Positions 34,604 through 43,740 of a stretch of DNA of 64,000 nucleotides are shown here, one piece after another (the stretch's first letter is position 1; each line of letters starts with the position of its first letter). Below the pieces are notes generated by a model. That model did not search any database. It was not told where the DNA came from and worked only from the letters and a program-made list of their open reading frames with translations. Source of the DNA: Amycolatopsis azurea DSM 43854 (GTDB taxonomy: Bacteria; Actinomycetota; Actinomycetes; Mycobacteriales; Pseudonocardiaceae); the NCBI RefSeq assembly GCF_001995215.1, contig NZ_MUXN01000014.1, forward strand, positions 217,780 to 281,779. Reading direction: 5' to 3'. A program made the position numbers and the translations under genes.

Positions 34604-35572
34604 TCAGCCCCCGGCGTAGGAGTGCAGACCGGAAGTCACCAGGTTCACGAAGAACAGGTTGAACACCGTCGCCGAGAATCCGACGACGTTGATGATCGCC
34701 GCCCGCTTGCCCCGCCAGCCCGCGGTGGCGCGGGAGTGCAGGTACGCCGCGTAGATGACCCACGCGACGAACGCGACGGTCTCCTTCGGGTCCCAGCCCC
34801 AGAACCGGCCCCAGGCCGCTTCGGCCCAGACGGCGCCGCACAGCACGCCGAAGGTGAAGACGGGGAACGCGAAGATGGTCGTGCGGTAGGCGATGCGGTC
34901 GAGCACGTCCGCGGTCGGCAGCTTCGGGCCGAACTTGGGGAACTTGGCCGGGTTGTCGTCGTGGGCGGCGCGGAAGAGGTAAAGGACGCTCGCGACACCG
35001 GGGACCAGGAAGACGCCCGAACCGATGATCGCCGCAGACACGTGGATGATCAGCCAGTACGACTGGAGCGCGGGCTGCACCGGCGCGGCCGTCGTGTACA
35101 GCATCGTGCCGTTGATGAACATCAGGATCACGACCGGCGTGAGCAGGAAGCCGGTGAGGTGGCGGACCGGGAACTTCCGCAGGATGACGATCCAGGTCAG
35201 GACCGCGATGAAGGTCGTGGCCATGCCGTACTCGTACATGTTGCCCCAGGGCGCGCGGTGCACGGCGAACCCGCGCAGCACGATCGCGGCCAGGTGCAGC
35301 AGCGCGGCGAGCACCAGCAGCGCGGCGCCCATGCGGCCGATGCGCTCGGGGCGGCCGATCTCGCGCGGCGGCTCGGCGGGCGTCACCGTCACCGACGGAC
35401 CGCCGGCGCCGACCAGTTCGCGGACCTTCTGCTTGGAGCGCTCCGCCGCCATCCGGCCCTTCGCCCCGAAGCCCTGCTCGACGAGGGCGAACATCAGCGC
35501 GAGGACGTAGATCGCCGTCGCGGTGGTGTAGGAGTAGTCGCTGTACTGGGACAGCGTCTCGTTGATCGGCAT
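34604..35572 (-). CDS. ccsB: cytochrome c biogenesis protein CcsB (CcsA/ResC-type)
   Basis: Heme-handling membrane subunit of System II cytochrome c maturation, 322 residues, about eight helices. The tryptophan-rich WWD motif WGRFWGWDPKET lies near residue 260 and binds heme with flanking histidines such as HRAPWGNMYEYG and LIIHVSAA. It forms the cytochrome c synthase with ResB, encoded five bases upstream. The mature complex ligates heme to CXXCH apocytochromes outside the membrane. Confidence 0.93.
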   Translation of the reverse strand: MPINETLSQYSDYSYTTATAIYVLALMFALVEQGFGAKGRMAAERSKQKVRELVGAGGPSVTVTPAEPPREIGRPERIGRMGAALLVLAALLHLAAIVLRGFAVHRAPWGNMYEYGMATTFIAVLTWIVILRKFPVRHLTGFLLTPVVILMFINGTMLYTTAAPVQPALQSYWLIIHVSAAIIGSGVFLVPGVASVLYLFRAAHDDNPAKFPKFGPKLPTADVLDRIAYRTTIFAFPVFTFGVLCGAVWAEAAWGRFWGWDPKETVAFVAWVIYAAYLHSRATAGWRGKRAAIINVVGFSATVFNLFFVNLVTSGLHSYAGG

Positions 35573-35577
35573 GACCT

Positions 35578-37176
35578 CTAGTTGCCTCTCTGCCCCTGGA
35601 CCAGCTTGTCGCTGATCCGCTGGAACTCTTCTCCGTAGCCCGCCTGATCGGTGCGCGCCAGCCCGGCGACCTCGATCACGGTACTCGTCTCACCTTCGCG
35701 GGCCGGGGTCACCCGGACCCACACCCGGCGCCGTTTGACCAGCAACGATCCGGCCAGCCCGATCAGCATCGCGACCGCGCAGACCAGCACCCAGCCCTGC
35801 ACCGGGTCGTGCGAGACCTGGATGGCGACCCATTCCTGGACGCCGTCGAAGCGGACCTTCGTGCCGTCGTCCAGCACGGTCTCCTGCCCCTGGTCCAGGT
35901 TCTGCCGGGTGAGCTTCTTGAGCCTGCCGTCCTCGACGAGCGACTGGTCGATCTGGAAGATCGACTGCCCTCGGCCCGCGTCGAGACCGAGGTCGCCGCG
36001 GTAGATGTCGACGGCGACCGCCGGCTTGTTCGCCTCGGGCCGCGACGACGTCAGCACGTTGCCGTGCATGAACGCGGTCGGGGCGAGGAGGCCGGTGATC
36101 GCGAGCTGGCGGGTGCGGCGTTCGATCGGGTCGGTGATGCCCGGCTGATCGATCTTCGTCGCGCCTTCGGAGAGCTTCGTCGGCTCGTCGGCGGGACGCC
36201 ACGGCGTGATGTTGGTGCGCACGGTGCCGTCGGGGAAGGTCACCGTGAACTTCGGGGAGTAGCCGAAGTTCAGCAGGTAGACGCGGTCGCCCGCGGTGCG
36301 CAGCGGCGAGTTGACCTCGAGGCCGTACGGCTTCCAGGCACCGGTCTTCAGGTCTTCGCCGGACTGGTACTCCATGTTGGAGTGGTAGTAGTTCGCCTGC
36401 CCTGTCGCTGTGTAGCGCGCTTCGAAGTCCTTGAGCCGGATGCAGAAAGCGTTGAGGTCGGTGCCGTCGACGCGCAGCCCGGCGTTGAAGGTGTCGTAGC
36501 CGAGGATTCCGGAGTTGCACCACGGGCTGTTGTCGGCCTGGACGATGACCTGGCCTTCGTAGCCGAAGAGCTTGCCGAGGGCGAAGAAGATGATCAGGCC
36601 GAGCATGCCGAAGTGGAAGACGAGGTTGCCGGTCTCGCGGAGGTACCCGCGTTCGGCGGAGATGCTTCGCGTGCCGTCGGCCTCTTCACGCTCGACGCGG
36701 CGCCAGCCCTTGAGGAGCTCGTGCGTGTCCTTCATGACCGTCTCGGGGGTCCGGTCGGTCGTGGTGGACACGTGATGCGGCATCCGCGAGAGCTTGCGCG
36801 GCGTGAGCACCGGCTTCGCGCGCATCGCCTTCGCGTATTCGAAGCTGCGCGGCGCGAGACAGCCGATGAGCGAGACCATCAGCAGGATGTAGATCGCCGA
36901 GAACCAGACGCTGCCGTAGACCTCGAAGAACTGCGTGCGGTCGAGCAGTTCGCCCCACCAGCCGTGCGCGGCGATGTACTCGTCGGTCTTGGCGGCGTTG
37001 AGGTTCCGCTGCGGCAGCAGGGCACCGGGCATCGCGGCGAGCGCGAGCAGGAAGAGCAGCACCAGCGCGGTGCGCATCGACGTCAGCCCGCGCCAGGTGT
37101 TGCGTAGGAACGCGAAGGCGCGCTTCAGCGGCGTCGGGCGATATTCGTTCTTCGGTGGGGCTTCAGTGGTGGTCAC
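35578..37176 (-). CDS. resB: cytochrome c biogenesis protein ResB
   Basis: Second subunit of the System II synthase, 532 residues. There are three N-terminal helices (TALVLLFLLALAAMPGALLPQ, VWFSAIYILLMVSLIGCL, LVFHFGMLGLIIFFALGKLFG), a large external domain, and a final helix near residue 470. LPQRNLN and GYLRETGNLVFHFG are family hallmarks. GTG at 37174-37176 (TTTEAPPKNEYRP) overlaps the ccdA stop; the frame stays open through ccdA but no homology supports a longer protein. Confidence 0.93.
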   Translation of the reverse strand: MTTTEAPPKNEYRPTPLKRAFAFLRNTWRGLTSMRTALVLLFLLALAAMPGALLPQRNLNAAKTDEYIAAHGWWGELLDRTQFFEVYGSVWFSAIYILLMVSLIGCLAPRSFEYAKAMRAKPVLTPRKLSRMPHHVSTTTDRTPETVMKDTHELLKGWRRVEREEADGTRSISAERGYLRETGNLVFHFGMLGLIIFFALGKLFGYEGQVIVQADNSPWCNSGILGYDTFNAGLRVDGTDLNAFCIRLKDFEARYTATGQANYYHSNMEYQSGEDLKTGAWKPYGLEVNSPLRTAGDRVYLLNFGYSPKFTVTFPDGTVRTNITPWRPADEPTKLSEGATKIDQPGITDPIERRTRQLAITGLLAPTAFMHGNVLTSSRPEANKPAVAVDIYRGDLGLDAGRGQSIFQIDQSLVEDGRLKKLTRQNLDQGQETVLDDGTKVRFDGVQEWVAIQVSHDPVQGWVLVCAVAMLIGLAGSLLVKRRRVWVRVTPAREGETSTVIEVAGLARTDQAGYGEEFQRISDKLVQGQRGN

Positions 37177-37946
37177 AAGGGCAGCCTGATGTCGGTCACG
37201 AGGGTGTTCCGGATCCAGCCGGTCATGTCGCCCCACAGGCCGGTCACCAGCAGGAGGCCGACGATCAGCAGCAGGACCCCGCCGAAGACCTGCACCTGAC
37301 GGCCGTGGCGGCGCACCCAGTCGGTGGCGCGGACGGCCCAGCGGGTGCCGAACGCGATGAGCAGGAACGGGATGCCGAGGCCGAGGCAGTAGACCAGGAT
37401 CAGCACGTACCCGCGCGCCGCCGCTCCGCCGGTGGCGCTGGCCATGGACATGACCGCGGACAGCGTCGGCCCGATGCACGGCGTCCAGCCGAGCCCGAAC
37501 ACCGCGCCGAGCACCGGGGCGCCCCACAGTCCGCCGCGCGGCACGTGGTGAGAGCGGAACTCGCGCTGGAGCCCCGGGATCCAGCCGATGAAGACCAGCG
37601 CCATCGCGATCGTCAGCACGCCGCCGAGCCGCTGGAGGAGCTCCACGTTGAGCGCGACGACGTCGGCGATCCAGACCAGCGTCCCCAGCGTCACCACGAA
37701 GACGACGGTGAACCCGAGTACGAACAGCGCCGCCGCGCCGACGACGGCGAAGCGGCCCTTCTTGCGCTCCTCGTCGGCGCTGACCGCAGGGGCGTCCGCG
37801 CCGACCAGCGCCGCGAGGTACGCCAGATACCCGGGCACCAACGGCACGACGCACGGTGACGCGAAGGAGATCGTCCCGGCCAGCAGCGCGACACCCGCGG
37901 CGAGCAGCAAGGGCCCTGAGAGGGCCAGCTCGGTAACGGAGTTCAC
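37173..37946 (-). CDS. ccdA: cytochrome c biogenesis protein CcdA
   Basis: Six-helix thiol-disulfide transporter that carries reducing power from cytoplasmic thioredoxin to the outside; 257 residues. The two redox cysteines sit in ASPCVVPLVPGY and GWTPCIGPTL. It should reduce the TlpA-like lipoprotein encoded next, which in turn keeps apocytochrome c cysteines reduced. GTG at 37944-37946. A palindrome (38053-38108) separates it from the lipoprotein gene. Confidence 0.94.
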   Translation of the reverse strand: MNSVTELALSGPLLLAAGVALLAGTISFASPCVVPLVPGYLAYLAALVGADAPAVSADEERKKGRFAVVGAAALFVLGFTVVFVVTLGTLVWIADVVALNVELLQRLGGVLTIAMALVFIGWIPGLQREFRSHHVPRGGLWGAPVLGAVFGLGWTPCIGPTLSAVMSMASATGGAAARGYVLILVYCLGLGIPFLLIAFGTRWAVRATDWVRRHGRQVQVFGGVLLLIVGLLLVTGLWGDMTGWIRNTLVTDIRLPL

Positions 37947-38052
37947 CCGGCTGAGCGTAGGCAGTGTGGTCCGAGTGAAAACGCCGGGGCGTCCTCAACG
38001 GGACCTACGTCGCACCCGGTCAGGACGTTGGTCCCGTCTCCCCCTCCCCGCA

Positions 38053-38108
38053 TTTCGTCCTCTGGATGCGGTCGTTGCACGCGCAAGGACCGCATTCAGA
38101 GGACGAAA
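38053..38108. repeat. palindrome of the TCCTCTGAATGCGGT family, copy 1
   Basis: 26-base arms 38053-38078 and 38083-38108 pair with two mismatches and a 4-base loop. The core recurs at 57134-57195 and 60259-60304. It lies 11 bases past the stop of the minus-strand TlpA-like gene. Confidence 0.85.
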
Positions 38109-38119
38109 CGCGAGAGGGA

Positions 38120-38701
38120 TCAGGCCGGTTCGGCCGCCAGGCGCTCGACGACCGGCAGCAGGTCCGAAGCCAGTAGTTCCCGCAGGAACACCGCCGCGAC
38201 GCGGTGCTGTTTGTCCAGCACGATCGTCGACGGGATGATGTTGCGCGGGTAGCCCGAGAGCTGCAGCAGCGTCCGCCCCGCCGGGTCGTAGATCGACGGA
38301 TACGTCAGCTTCCGGTCCCGCATGAAGTCCTGCGCCGGGGCCCGGTCGTTGTCGCGCAGGTCGATGCCGACCACCTGGACGCCGGACGCCTTGGTCCGGT
38401 CGTAGAGCTTCTGCATCTCCGGCGCCTCGACGCGGCACGGCCCGCACCACTGGCCCCACAGGTTCAGCACGATGACCTTGCCGGGGAAGTCCGCGATCGA
38501 GAGCTGCTTGCCCTCGTTCATCAGGTCGTCGCCGGACAGGGCCGGCGACGGCTGGCGGTCCGCGACGTCGTAGGTGATGTCGACCTTCCCGCCCGGCGAC
38601 ACGAAGTTGAACGTGCCGCCGGTGACGACGGCGTCCTTGCCGGTGGTGCAGCCCGTGACGACGAGCAGCAGCACCGCCATGGCCGCCAGCGCGCGTTTCA
38701 T
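38120..38701 (-). CDS. TlpA/ResA-like thioredoxin lipoprotein
   Basis: 193 residues. Signal peptide with a lipobox VVTGC (lipid-modified C18), then a thioredoxin fold with the active site WCGPC (C86, C89) and the cis-Pro region NIIPSTIVLDKQHRVAA. It is anchored outside the membrane and should reduce apocytochrome c for ResB/CcsB, fed by CcdA. ATG at 38699-38701 overlaps the stop of the phosphatase gene. Length is as in ResA. Confidence 0.88.
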   Translation of the reverse strand: MKRALAAMAVLLLVVTGCTTGKDAVVTGGTFNFVSPGGKVDITYDVADRQPSPALSGDDLMNEGKQLSIADFPGKVIVLNLWGQWCGPCRVEAPEMQKLYDRTKASGVQVVGIDLRDNDRAPAQDFMRDRKLTYPSIYDPAGRTLLQLSGYPRNIIPSTIVLDKQHRVAAVFLRELLASDLLPVVERLAAEPA

Positions 38702-39330
38702 GCCCCGGTCACCTTCGGGTCGGTGGTGCCGGCGGGCTCGCTGTAGACGATCCGCACGAGTTCTTCGCCCTCGAAGACCAGGCTGGTCAGCGACGCGAGC
38801 GAGCACTGCCGGTTGCGCGGGTCGTGCCAGAGCCGCTTCGCCTCCAGGAACCGCCGCACGGTCCAGATCGGCAGCTGGTGCGAGACGCACAGCGCCTCGT
38901 GGCCCTCGGCCGCCCGCCGCGCCCGGTGGATCGCGCCGAGCATCCGGTGCGCGATCTCGACGTACGGCTCGCCCCACGACGGCCGGAACGGGTTGACCAG
39001 CTTCGGCCAGTGCTTCGGCTGACGGAGGGCGCCATCGCCGACGGCGACCCGCTCGCCCTCGAACTGGTTGTCCGCCTCGATGAGCCGTTCGTCGGTCTCG
39101 ACGTCGAGGCGGTGCGCCGCCGCAATCGGCGCCGCGGTCTCCTGAGCCCGCTGAAGCGGCGAAGCGACGACGTGCGTGATGTCGTGCGTCGCGACGGCCT
39201 CGGCGACGGTCAGCGCCTGGCGCTGACCGCGGTCGGAGAGCTTGAAGCCGGGCAGGCGGCCGTACAGGATCTTGTCCGGGTTGTGCACCTCGCCGTGGCG
39301 GAGCAGGTGCACGATCGTCGTCGCGCTCAC
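38698..39330 (-). CDS. histidine phosphatase family protein
   Basis: 210 residues of the phosphoglycerate-mutase-like superfamily. The catalytic RHGE is at residues 11-14, the second Arg lies in SPLQRAQETA, and the second His in CVSHQLPIW. SDRGQRQAL is also typical. Substrate unknown. It lies between hemL and the cytochrome c maturation genes with 4-base overlaps on both sides, as in mycobacteria, so co-expression is likely. GTG at 39328-39330. Confidence 0.88.
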   Translation of the reverse strand: MSATTIVHLLRHGEVHNPDKILYGRLPGFKLSDRGQRQALTVAEAVATHDITHVVASPLQRAQETAAPIAAAHRLDVETDERLIEADNQFEGERVAVGDGALRQPKHWPKLVNPFRPSWGEPYVEIAHRMLGAIHRARRAAEGHEALCVSHQLPIWTVRRFLEAKRLWHDPRNRQCSLASLTSLVFEGEELVRIVYSEPAGTTDPKVTGA

Positions 39331-40631
39331 GCCTGGACCGCCTCGGCCGCCGCGCGAGCCGCCACGCGCAGCGCGGCCTCGATGATCTCGAATTCGGCAT
39401 CGCCCATGGCCGCGTTGACGAACCAGGCTTCGTACGCGCTCGGCGGCCCGTACACGCCGTTGTCCAGCAGCGCGTGGAAGAACGCCGGGAAACGCCAGGT
39501 CTCCGAGGCCTGCGCACCCGGGTAGTTCGTCACCGGGTTCTCACTGAAGAACACGCTGACCAGGTTGCCCGCGTACTGCACGGTGTGGGCGACCCCGGCC
39601 TCGGTGAGCGACCGGTCGAACAGGTCGCCGAGCCGCTTCGCGTTGGCGTCGAGGGCCGCGTACACGGCATCGTCGGCCGCGCGCAGCGTCGCGAGTCCGG
39701 CGGCGACGGCGACGGGGTTCCCCGAAAGCGTCCCCGCCTGGTACACCGGCCCGCCCGGGGCCAGCTTCGCCATCACGTCGGCGCGGCCGCCGAAGGCCGC
39801 GGCGGGCAGCCCGCCCGACATCACCTTGCCGAAGGTGTAGAGGTCGCCGGCGACGCCGTCGAGACCGAACCAGCCCGCCTTCGAGACGCGGAACCCGGTC
39901 ATCACCTCGTCCATGATCAGCAGCGCGCCGTGTTCGCGCGCGATCTCCTTGAGCCCGGCGTTGAAGCCTTCGGCCGGGGCGATGGCGCCCATGTTGCCCG
40001 CAGCCGCTTCGGTGATGATCGCGGCGATCGAGTCCGGGTTGTCCACAAAGGACTTCCGGACCGCGTCGAGGTCGTTGTAGGGCAGGACGATCGTGTCGGC
40101 CGCCTGCGCGCCGGTGACGCCGGGCGACGTCGGGAGGCCGAGGGTCGCGACGCCGGAGCCCGCTTCGGCGAGCAGCGCGTCGACGTGACCGTGGTAGCAG
40201 CCCGCGAACTTGATGATCTTCGCCCGGCCGGTGAACCCCCTGGCCAGCCGGATCGCGCTCATCGTGGCCTCGGTGCCGGAGTTGACCAGGCGAACCTGCT
40301 CGACCGGCTCGACGCGCCCGATGATCTCCTCGGCCAGCTCGACCTCGCCGCGGGTCGGCGTTCCGAACGACAGCCCGTCGAGGGCCGCTTCGCGCGCCGC
40401 GGCGACGACGTCCGGATGCGCGTGCCCGAGGATCATCGGCCCCCACGAGGAGACCAGATCGACATAGCGGTTGCCGTCGGCGTCCCAGAGATACGGACCC
40501 TCGCCGCGCACCATGAACCGCGGGGTGCCGCCGACGGAGTTGAAGGCCCGCACCGGGGAATTCACCCCGCCCGGGACCGCGGCCTTCGCTCGTTCGAACC
40601 ATGCCTTGGACTGATCGACTCCGGTAGTCAC
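39327..40631 (-). CDS. hemL: glutamate-1-semialdehyde 2,1-aminomutase
   Basis: PLP enzyme that makes 5-aminolevulinate from glutamate-1-semialdehyde, second step of the C5 heme pathway; 434 residues. The PLP Lys is K269 in TFGKVMSGGLP, and IMDEVMTGFRV carries the conserved Asp. VNSGTEATMSAIRLAR and GCYHGHVD are also diagnostic. I chose GTG at 40629-40631 (TTGVDQSKAWFERAKAAVPGG start region) although the frame is open upstream. HemA, its partner, is encoded 9 kb away. Confidence 0.95.
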   Translation of the reverse strand: MTTGVDQSKAWFERAKAAVPGGVNSPVRAFNSVGGTPRFMVRGEGPYLWDADGNRYVDLVSSWGPMILGHAHPDVVAAAREAALDGLSFGTPTRGEVELAEEIIGRVEPVEQVRLVNSGTEATMSAIRLARGFTGRAKIIKFAGCYHGHVDALLAEAGSGVATLGLPTSPGVTGAQAADTIVLPYNDLDAVRKSFVDNPDSIAAIITEAAAGNMGAIAPAEGFNAGLKEIAREHGALLIMDEVMTGFRVSKAGWFGLDGVAGDLYTFGKVMSGGLPAAAFGGRADVMAKLAPGGPVYQAGTLSGNPVAVAAGLATLRAADDAVYAALDANAKRLGDLFDRSLTEAGVAHTVQYAGNLVSVFFSENPVTNYPGAQASETWRFPAFFHALLDNGVYGPPSAYEAWFVNAAMGDAEFEIIEAALRVAARAAAEAVQA

Positions 40632-40753
40632 GCCCCCAGTCTCGCAAATCCCGGATGACACCCGCCGCCGAGTCCTCGCGCTTACGGGCACGGCGTGACC
40701 AGGCCCACTAGGGTGGAAGACACTCCTGTCGAAACACTCGCGGAGGAATCCAC

Positions 40754-41245
40754 GTGTCCACGGTGCCGTCTCCGCCGACTCACCACCGTCGCCTGCGCTG
40801 GCAGGCACTGGCGGGATTCGTCGCGCTGTCGGCGATCGTGGGGGCGGTGGCCGCGCTCGCCGTGGCCACCCGCCCGGAGGCGCAGGACCTGCTGGTCCGC
40901 CCGTCGTGGGCGCCGCCGGGCTGGCTCTACGGTCCGGTGTGGTCGGCCCTGCTCCTCGTGGTCGCCGTCGCGGGCTGGTGCTACTGGCGGACCGACGGCG
41001 AAACGCGCGGCTTCGCCTTCTACGGCCTCTGCCTGCTGCTCACTCTGTTGTGGACTCCGCTGTTCTTCGCCGGCAGCGCGCACGCGCTGGCCCTCGCCGA
41101 CGTCGTCGTCCTGGACTTCGTGGTGCCCATCACGATGATGGAGTTCGGGCGCCGGTCGAGGCTCGCGGCCTGGCTGCTGGTGCCGTATCTGCTGTGGCTG
41201 CTGTTCTCGACCGCGGTCAACGCCGCCGTCGTCTGGCTCAACTGA
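40754..41245 (+). CDS. TspO/MBR-family membrane protein
   Basis: 163 residues, five predicted helices. The family hallmark SWAPPGWLYGPVW lies near residues 51-63, with WRTDGETRGFAFYGL and WTPLFFAGSAHALAL after it. TspO proteins bind porphyrins and tetrapyrrole intermediates, which fits the surrounding hem genes. GTG at 40754 with GGAGGA seven bases upstream. It is divergent from hemL and ends 8 bases inside the next, convergent gene. A role as porphyrin sensor or scavenger is inferred. Confidence 0.88.
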   Translation: MSTVPSPPTHHRRLRWQALAGFVALSAIVGAVAALAVATRPEAQDLLVRPSWAPPGWLYGPVWSALLLVVAVAGWCYWRTDGETRGFAFYGLCLLLTLLWTPLFFAGSAHALALADVVVLDFVVPITMMEFGRRSRLAAWLLVPYLLWLLFSTAVNAAVVWLN

Positions 41246-41624
41246 GTTTCGGGTCCTTGGGTTTCCGGCCCTTGGCCCGGACGGCGAGCAGGAACTGGCG
41301 GATCGCGTCCACCACCAGGATCCCGGCCAGCACCCCCAGCCCGATGGCGCCCGCGAGCGGGCCGCCGAAGTAGCGCTGCGATTCCAGCGTCGTCGTCTCG
41401 TTGTAGGTGATCACGACCGGGACGACACCGGCCTTCCAGCACGCGAAGGCGCCCCACACCGCGAGCGCGGCGAGGATCACCTCGGCGGCCCCCACCAGAG
41501 CGCGCAGGGGTTTGTGCAGCCGGGCTTCTCGCCGGTCGTCCTCCGATGGCCAGAGTTCGGCACCGGTCGGCTGGGGAAGGTCGATCACGGTGAGCAGTTT
41601 CTCATGACTCTGTGGTGCGAGCAC
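41238..41624 (-). CDS. hypothetical two-helix membrane protein
   Basis: 128 residues with helices near 43-63 (LVGAAEVILAALAVWGAFAC) and 88-113 (PLAGAIGLGVLAGILVVDAIRQFLL), and a basic C-terminal tail. No family is recognised. I list GTG at 41622-41624; a GTG at MIDLPQP (about residue 13) is another possible start. Its 3' end overlaps the tspO-like gene by 8 bases, and its start overlaps the end of the next gene upstream. Confidence 0.6.
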   Translation of the reverse strand: MLAPQSHEKLLTVIDLPQPTGAELWPSEDDRREARLHKPLRALVGAAEVILAALAVWGAFACWKAGVVPVVITYNETTTLESQRYFGGPLAGAIGLGVLAGILVVDAIRQFLLAVRAKGRKPKDPKLS

Positions 41625-42060
41625 GCACCAAATCCTCGAGCGCCTCGCGCAGGGCGTCCGGATCCTTGGCCCAGGCGCGGACGTAGACGCCGTCGTCGAG
41701 CTTCAACCCGACCTCGCCGTGCTTCTTGGGGATCGTCCAGCCACCGCCGAGGACCCGCGAGCCGACCGGCGTCTCCTCGTCACCGAGGACCTCGGCGATC
41801 CGGGCCGCTTCCAGGGTTTCCCTGCCCTGCCGGTAGCCGCCGGGGGTGACTTCGAGCGAGAGGTACCGGCGGCGGGCGTAGACCCACGGCACGGTGATCG
41901 CGACCAGGCCCACCGCGACCAGGATCCAGGCGAGCCAGTGGACCGGCCCGCCCGTCGCCAGCTCGGCGACCAGCCCGGCGAGGGCGAACAGCGGCGCCCA
42001 GAGCAACGCCGTCCAGCCGACGCCGGGTTCGCCGTAGGTCGCGTCCGGCTCGGGCGTCAT
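41602..42060 (-). CDS. DUF3093-like membrane protein
   Basis: 152 residues: two helices (about 15-36 and 43-61) followed by a cytoplasmic beta-rich domain with ARRRYLSLEVTPGGYRQG and GGGWTIPKKHGEVGLKLDDGVYV. The pattern resembles DUF3093 proteins, which is from memory and not checked. Function unknown. ATG at 42058-42060 overlaps the stop of the next gene upstream, so the small membrane-protein genes and hemB form one unit. Confidence 0.65.
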   Translation of the reverse strand: MTPEPDATYGEPGVGWTALLWAPLFALAGLVAELATGGPVHWLAWILVAVGLVAITVPWVYARRRYLSLEVTPGGYRQGRETLEAARIAEVLGDEETPVGSRVLGGGWTIPKKHGEVGLKLDDGVYVRAWAKDPDALREALEDLVRARTTES

Positions 42061-42608
42061 GGCAGCTTGCGCCCGACCTTCGGGAAGAAGTCGGAGACGC
42101 TGGGCAGGTACATCAGGATCAGCGCGATCGCCACCAGCAGGGTGGAGACCAGCAGGAACACGTTGAGCGAGCCGCGGAGGATCAGCAGCTCCACCAGCAC
42201 CAGGAAGACCGCCCCCACGGTGAGGACAGTCCTGGCGGAACGCGTTCCCTCGCGGGCCTTGTACGCGAACAACGCGAACAGGACGGCGAAGGTGACCGCG
42301 CCACCGAACAGCATCCACAGCAGGGTGTTCACGCCGGACGCGACCAGCGCCGGGTCGGCGGGCTGGCCGGGGACCGGGTTCTCCTTGATCTGCTTGAGGA
42401 TCCCCTCGGTCAGTTCGTCTTTCAGCACCAGCAGGGCGACCTGCCCCGCGATCAAGACGACCCCGGCCACGATCCACAGCCAGAACGAGATGGCGACGGG
42501 CTTCGGCACCACGATCTTCGGCGGCTTCTGACCAGGGAGGATCGGGTCGGGCGCACGTCCCCGCTTGCGGCGCTCGTCGTCCGTTTCGCCCGCTTCGCTG
42601 TCGGTCAC
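42057..42608 (-). CDS. hypothetical four-helix membrane protein
   Basis: 183 residues with a charged N-terminus (EAGETDDERRKRGRAPD) and helices near 42-62, 94-114, 123-145 and 146-167. No family recognised. GTG at 42606-42608 lies ten bases past the hemB stop, so it is probably co-transcribed with hemB. Confidence 0.65.
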   Translation of the reverse strand: MTDSEAGETDDERRKRGRAPDPILPGQKPPKIVVPKPVAISFWLWIVAGVVLIAGQVALLVLKDELTEGILKQIKENPVPGQPADPALVASGVNTLLWMLFGGAVTFAVLFALFAYKAREGTRSARTVLTVGAVFLVLVELLILRGSLNVFLLVSTLLVAIALILMYLPSVSDFFPKVGRKLP

Positions 42609-42618
42609 GCGAGGCAGC

Positions 42619-43590
42619 CTAGTCCAGCCAAGCCGCGGCTTCGGCCGCCCAGTAGGTGAGGATCATGTCCGCGCCCGCGCGGCGGATCGACGTCAGCACC
42701 TCGAGGATCGTGCGCTCGCGGTCGAGCCAGCCGTTCGCCGCGGCTGCTTCGACCATCGCGTACTCGCCCGAGATGTTGTACGCCGCCACGGGAACCGGCG
42801 ACGCCTCGGCGGCCGCCCGGATGACGTCCAAATAGGACAGTGCGGGCTTGACCATGACCATGTCGGCGCCCTCGGCGATGTCCAGCTCGATCTCGCGCAG
42901 CGCTTCGCGCACGTTGCCCGGATCCTGCTGGTACGTCTTCCGGTCGCCCTTCAGCTGCGAGTCGACGGCCTCCCGGAAGGGGCCGTAGAACGCGCTGGCG
43001 AACTTCGCCGAGTACGCGAGGATCCCGGTGTCCGTGCGTCCGGCGCGGTCGAGCGCGGCGCGGATGACGCCGACCTGGCCGTCCATCATGCCGCTCGGGC
43101 CGAGCAGGTGCGCGCCCGCTTCCGCCTGCGCCAGACCCATTTCCGCGTACACGCGCAGGGTCGCGTCGTTGTCGACGGCGCCGTCGGCGTCGAGGACGCC
43201 GCAGTGGCCGTGGTCGGTGAACTCGTCGAGGCACGTGTCGGCCATCAGGACGGTCGCGTCGCCGAGCTCGGACCTCAGGTCGCGCAGGGCGACGTTGAGG
43301 ATGCCGTCCGGGTCGATCGCGCCGGAGCCCTCCGCGTCCCGCGTCTTCGGGATGCCGAACAGCATCAGGCCGCCGACCCCGGCGTTGACCGCGTCGACGG
43401 CGGCTTTGCGCAGCGTGTCACGGGTGTGCTGGACGACCCCCGGCATGCTGGAGATCGGGCGGGGCGCGTCGGCGCCCTCGGCCACGAACATCGGGAGGAT
43501 CAGCTGGCGCGGGCGCAGCGACGTCTCACCGACCAGCCTGCGCATGGCCGGAGTGGTACGGAGCCTGCGGGGACGATGCTCAGGAAACAC
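42619..43590 (-). CDS. hemB: porphobilinogen synthase
   Basis: Condenses two 5-aminolevulinate molecules to porphobilinogen; 323 residues, the usual length. Both active-site lysines are present: AYSAKFASAFYGPFR and MVMVKPALSYLD. MADTCLDEFTDHGHCGVL keeps two cysteines with DTC, suggesting metal binding. GTG at 43588-43590 gives FPEHRPRRLRTTPAMRRLV; longer in-frame starts are open but lack homology and a ribosome binding site. Divergent from the NRAMP-related gene. Confidence 0.94.
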   Translation of the reverse strand: MFPEHRPRRLRTTPAMRRLVGETSLRPRQLILPMFVAEGADAPRPISSMPGVVQHTRDTLRKAAVDAVNAGVGGLMLFGIPKTRDAEGSGAIDPDGILNVALRDLRSELGDATVLMADTCLDEFTDHGHCGVLDADGAVDNDATLRVYAEMGLAQAEAGAHLLGPSGMMDGQVGVIRAALDRAGRTDTGILAYSAKFASAFYGPFREAVDSQLKGDRKTYQQDPGNVREALREIELDIAEGADMVMVKPALSYLDVIRAAAEASPVPVAAYNISGEYAMVEAAAANGWLDRERTILEVLTSIRRAGADMILTYWAAEAAAWLD

Positions 43591-43705
43591 CCTTACGACG
43601 GTACTCCCGCCCGCTTGAGAACCGGTCCGCAGGCGCGGTGAACGGCTCGTTGGGCCGGTCGGGCGACCTTCCCTAAGCGACGGTAAAGAGTCACGTTCGT
43701 CCGTT

Positions 43706-43733
43706 TTGCTCCCGGTGTGACGCGGGTTACCTT
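43706..43733 (+). promoter_or_regulatory. candidate promoter of NRAMP-related gene
   Basis: TTGCTC (43706-43711), a 16-base spacer and TACCTT (43728-43733) lie just before ATG 43741. With seven bases between the -10 box and ATG the message may be leaderless. Confidence 0.4.
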
Positions 43734-43740
43734 CCACCTC

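Noticed and set aside
35578..37998. 806-codon version of ResB
   Set aside because: The extra N-terminal half is ccdA read in another frame; ResB homology starts at the GTG at 37176.
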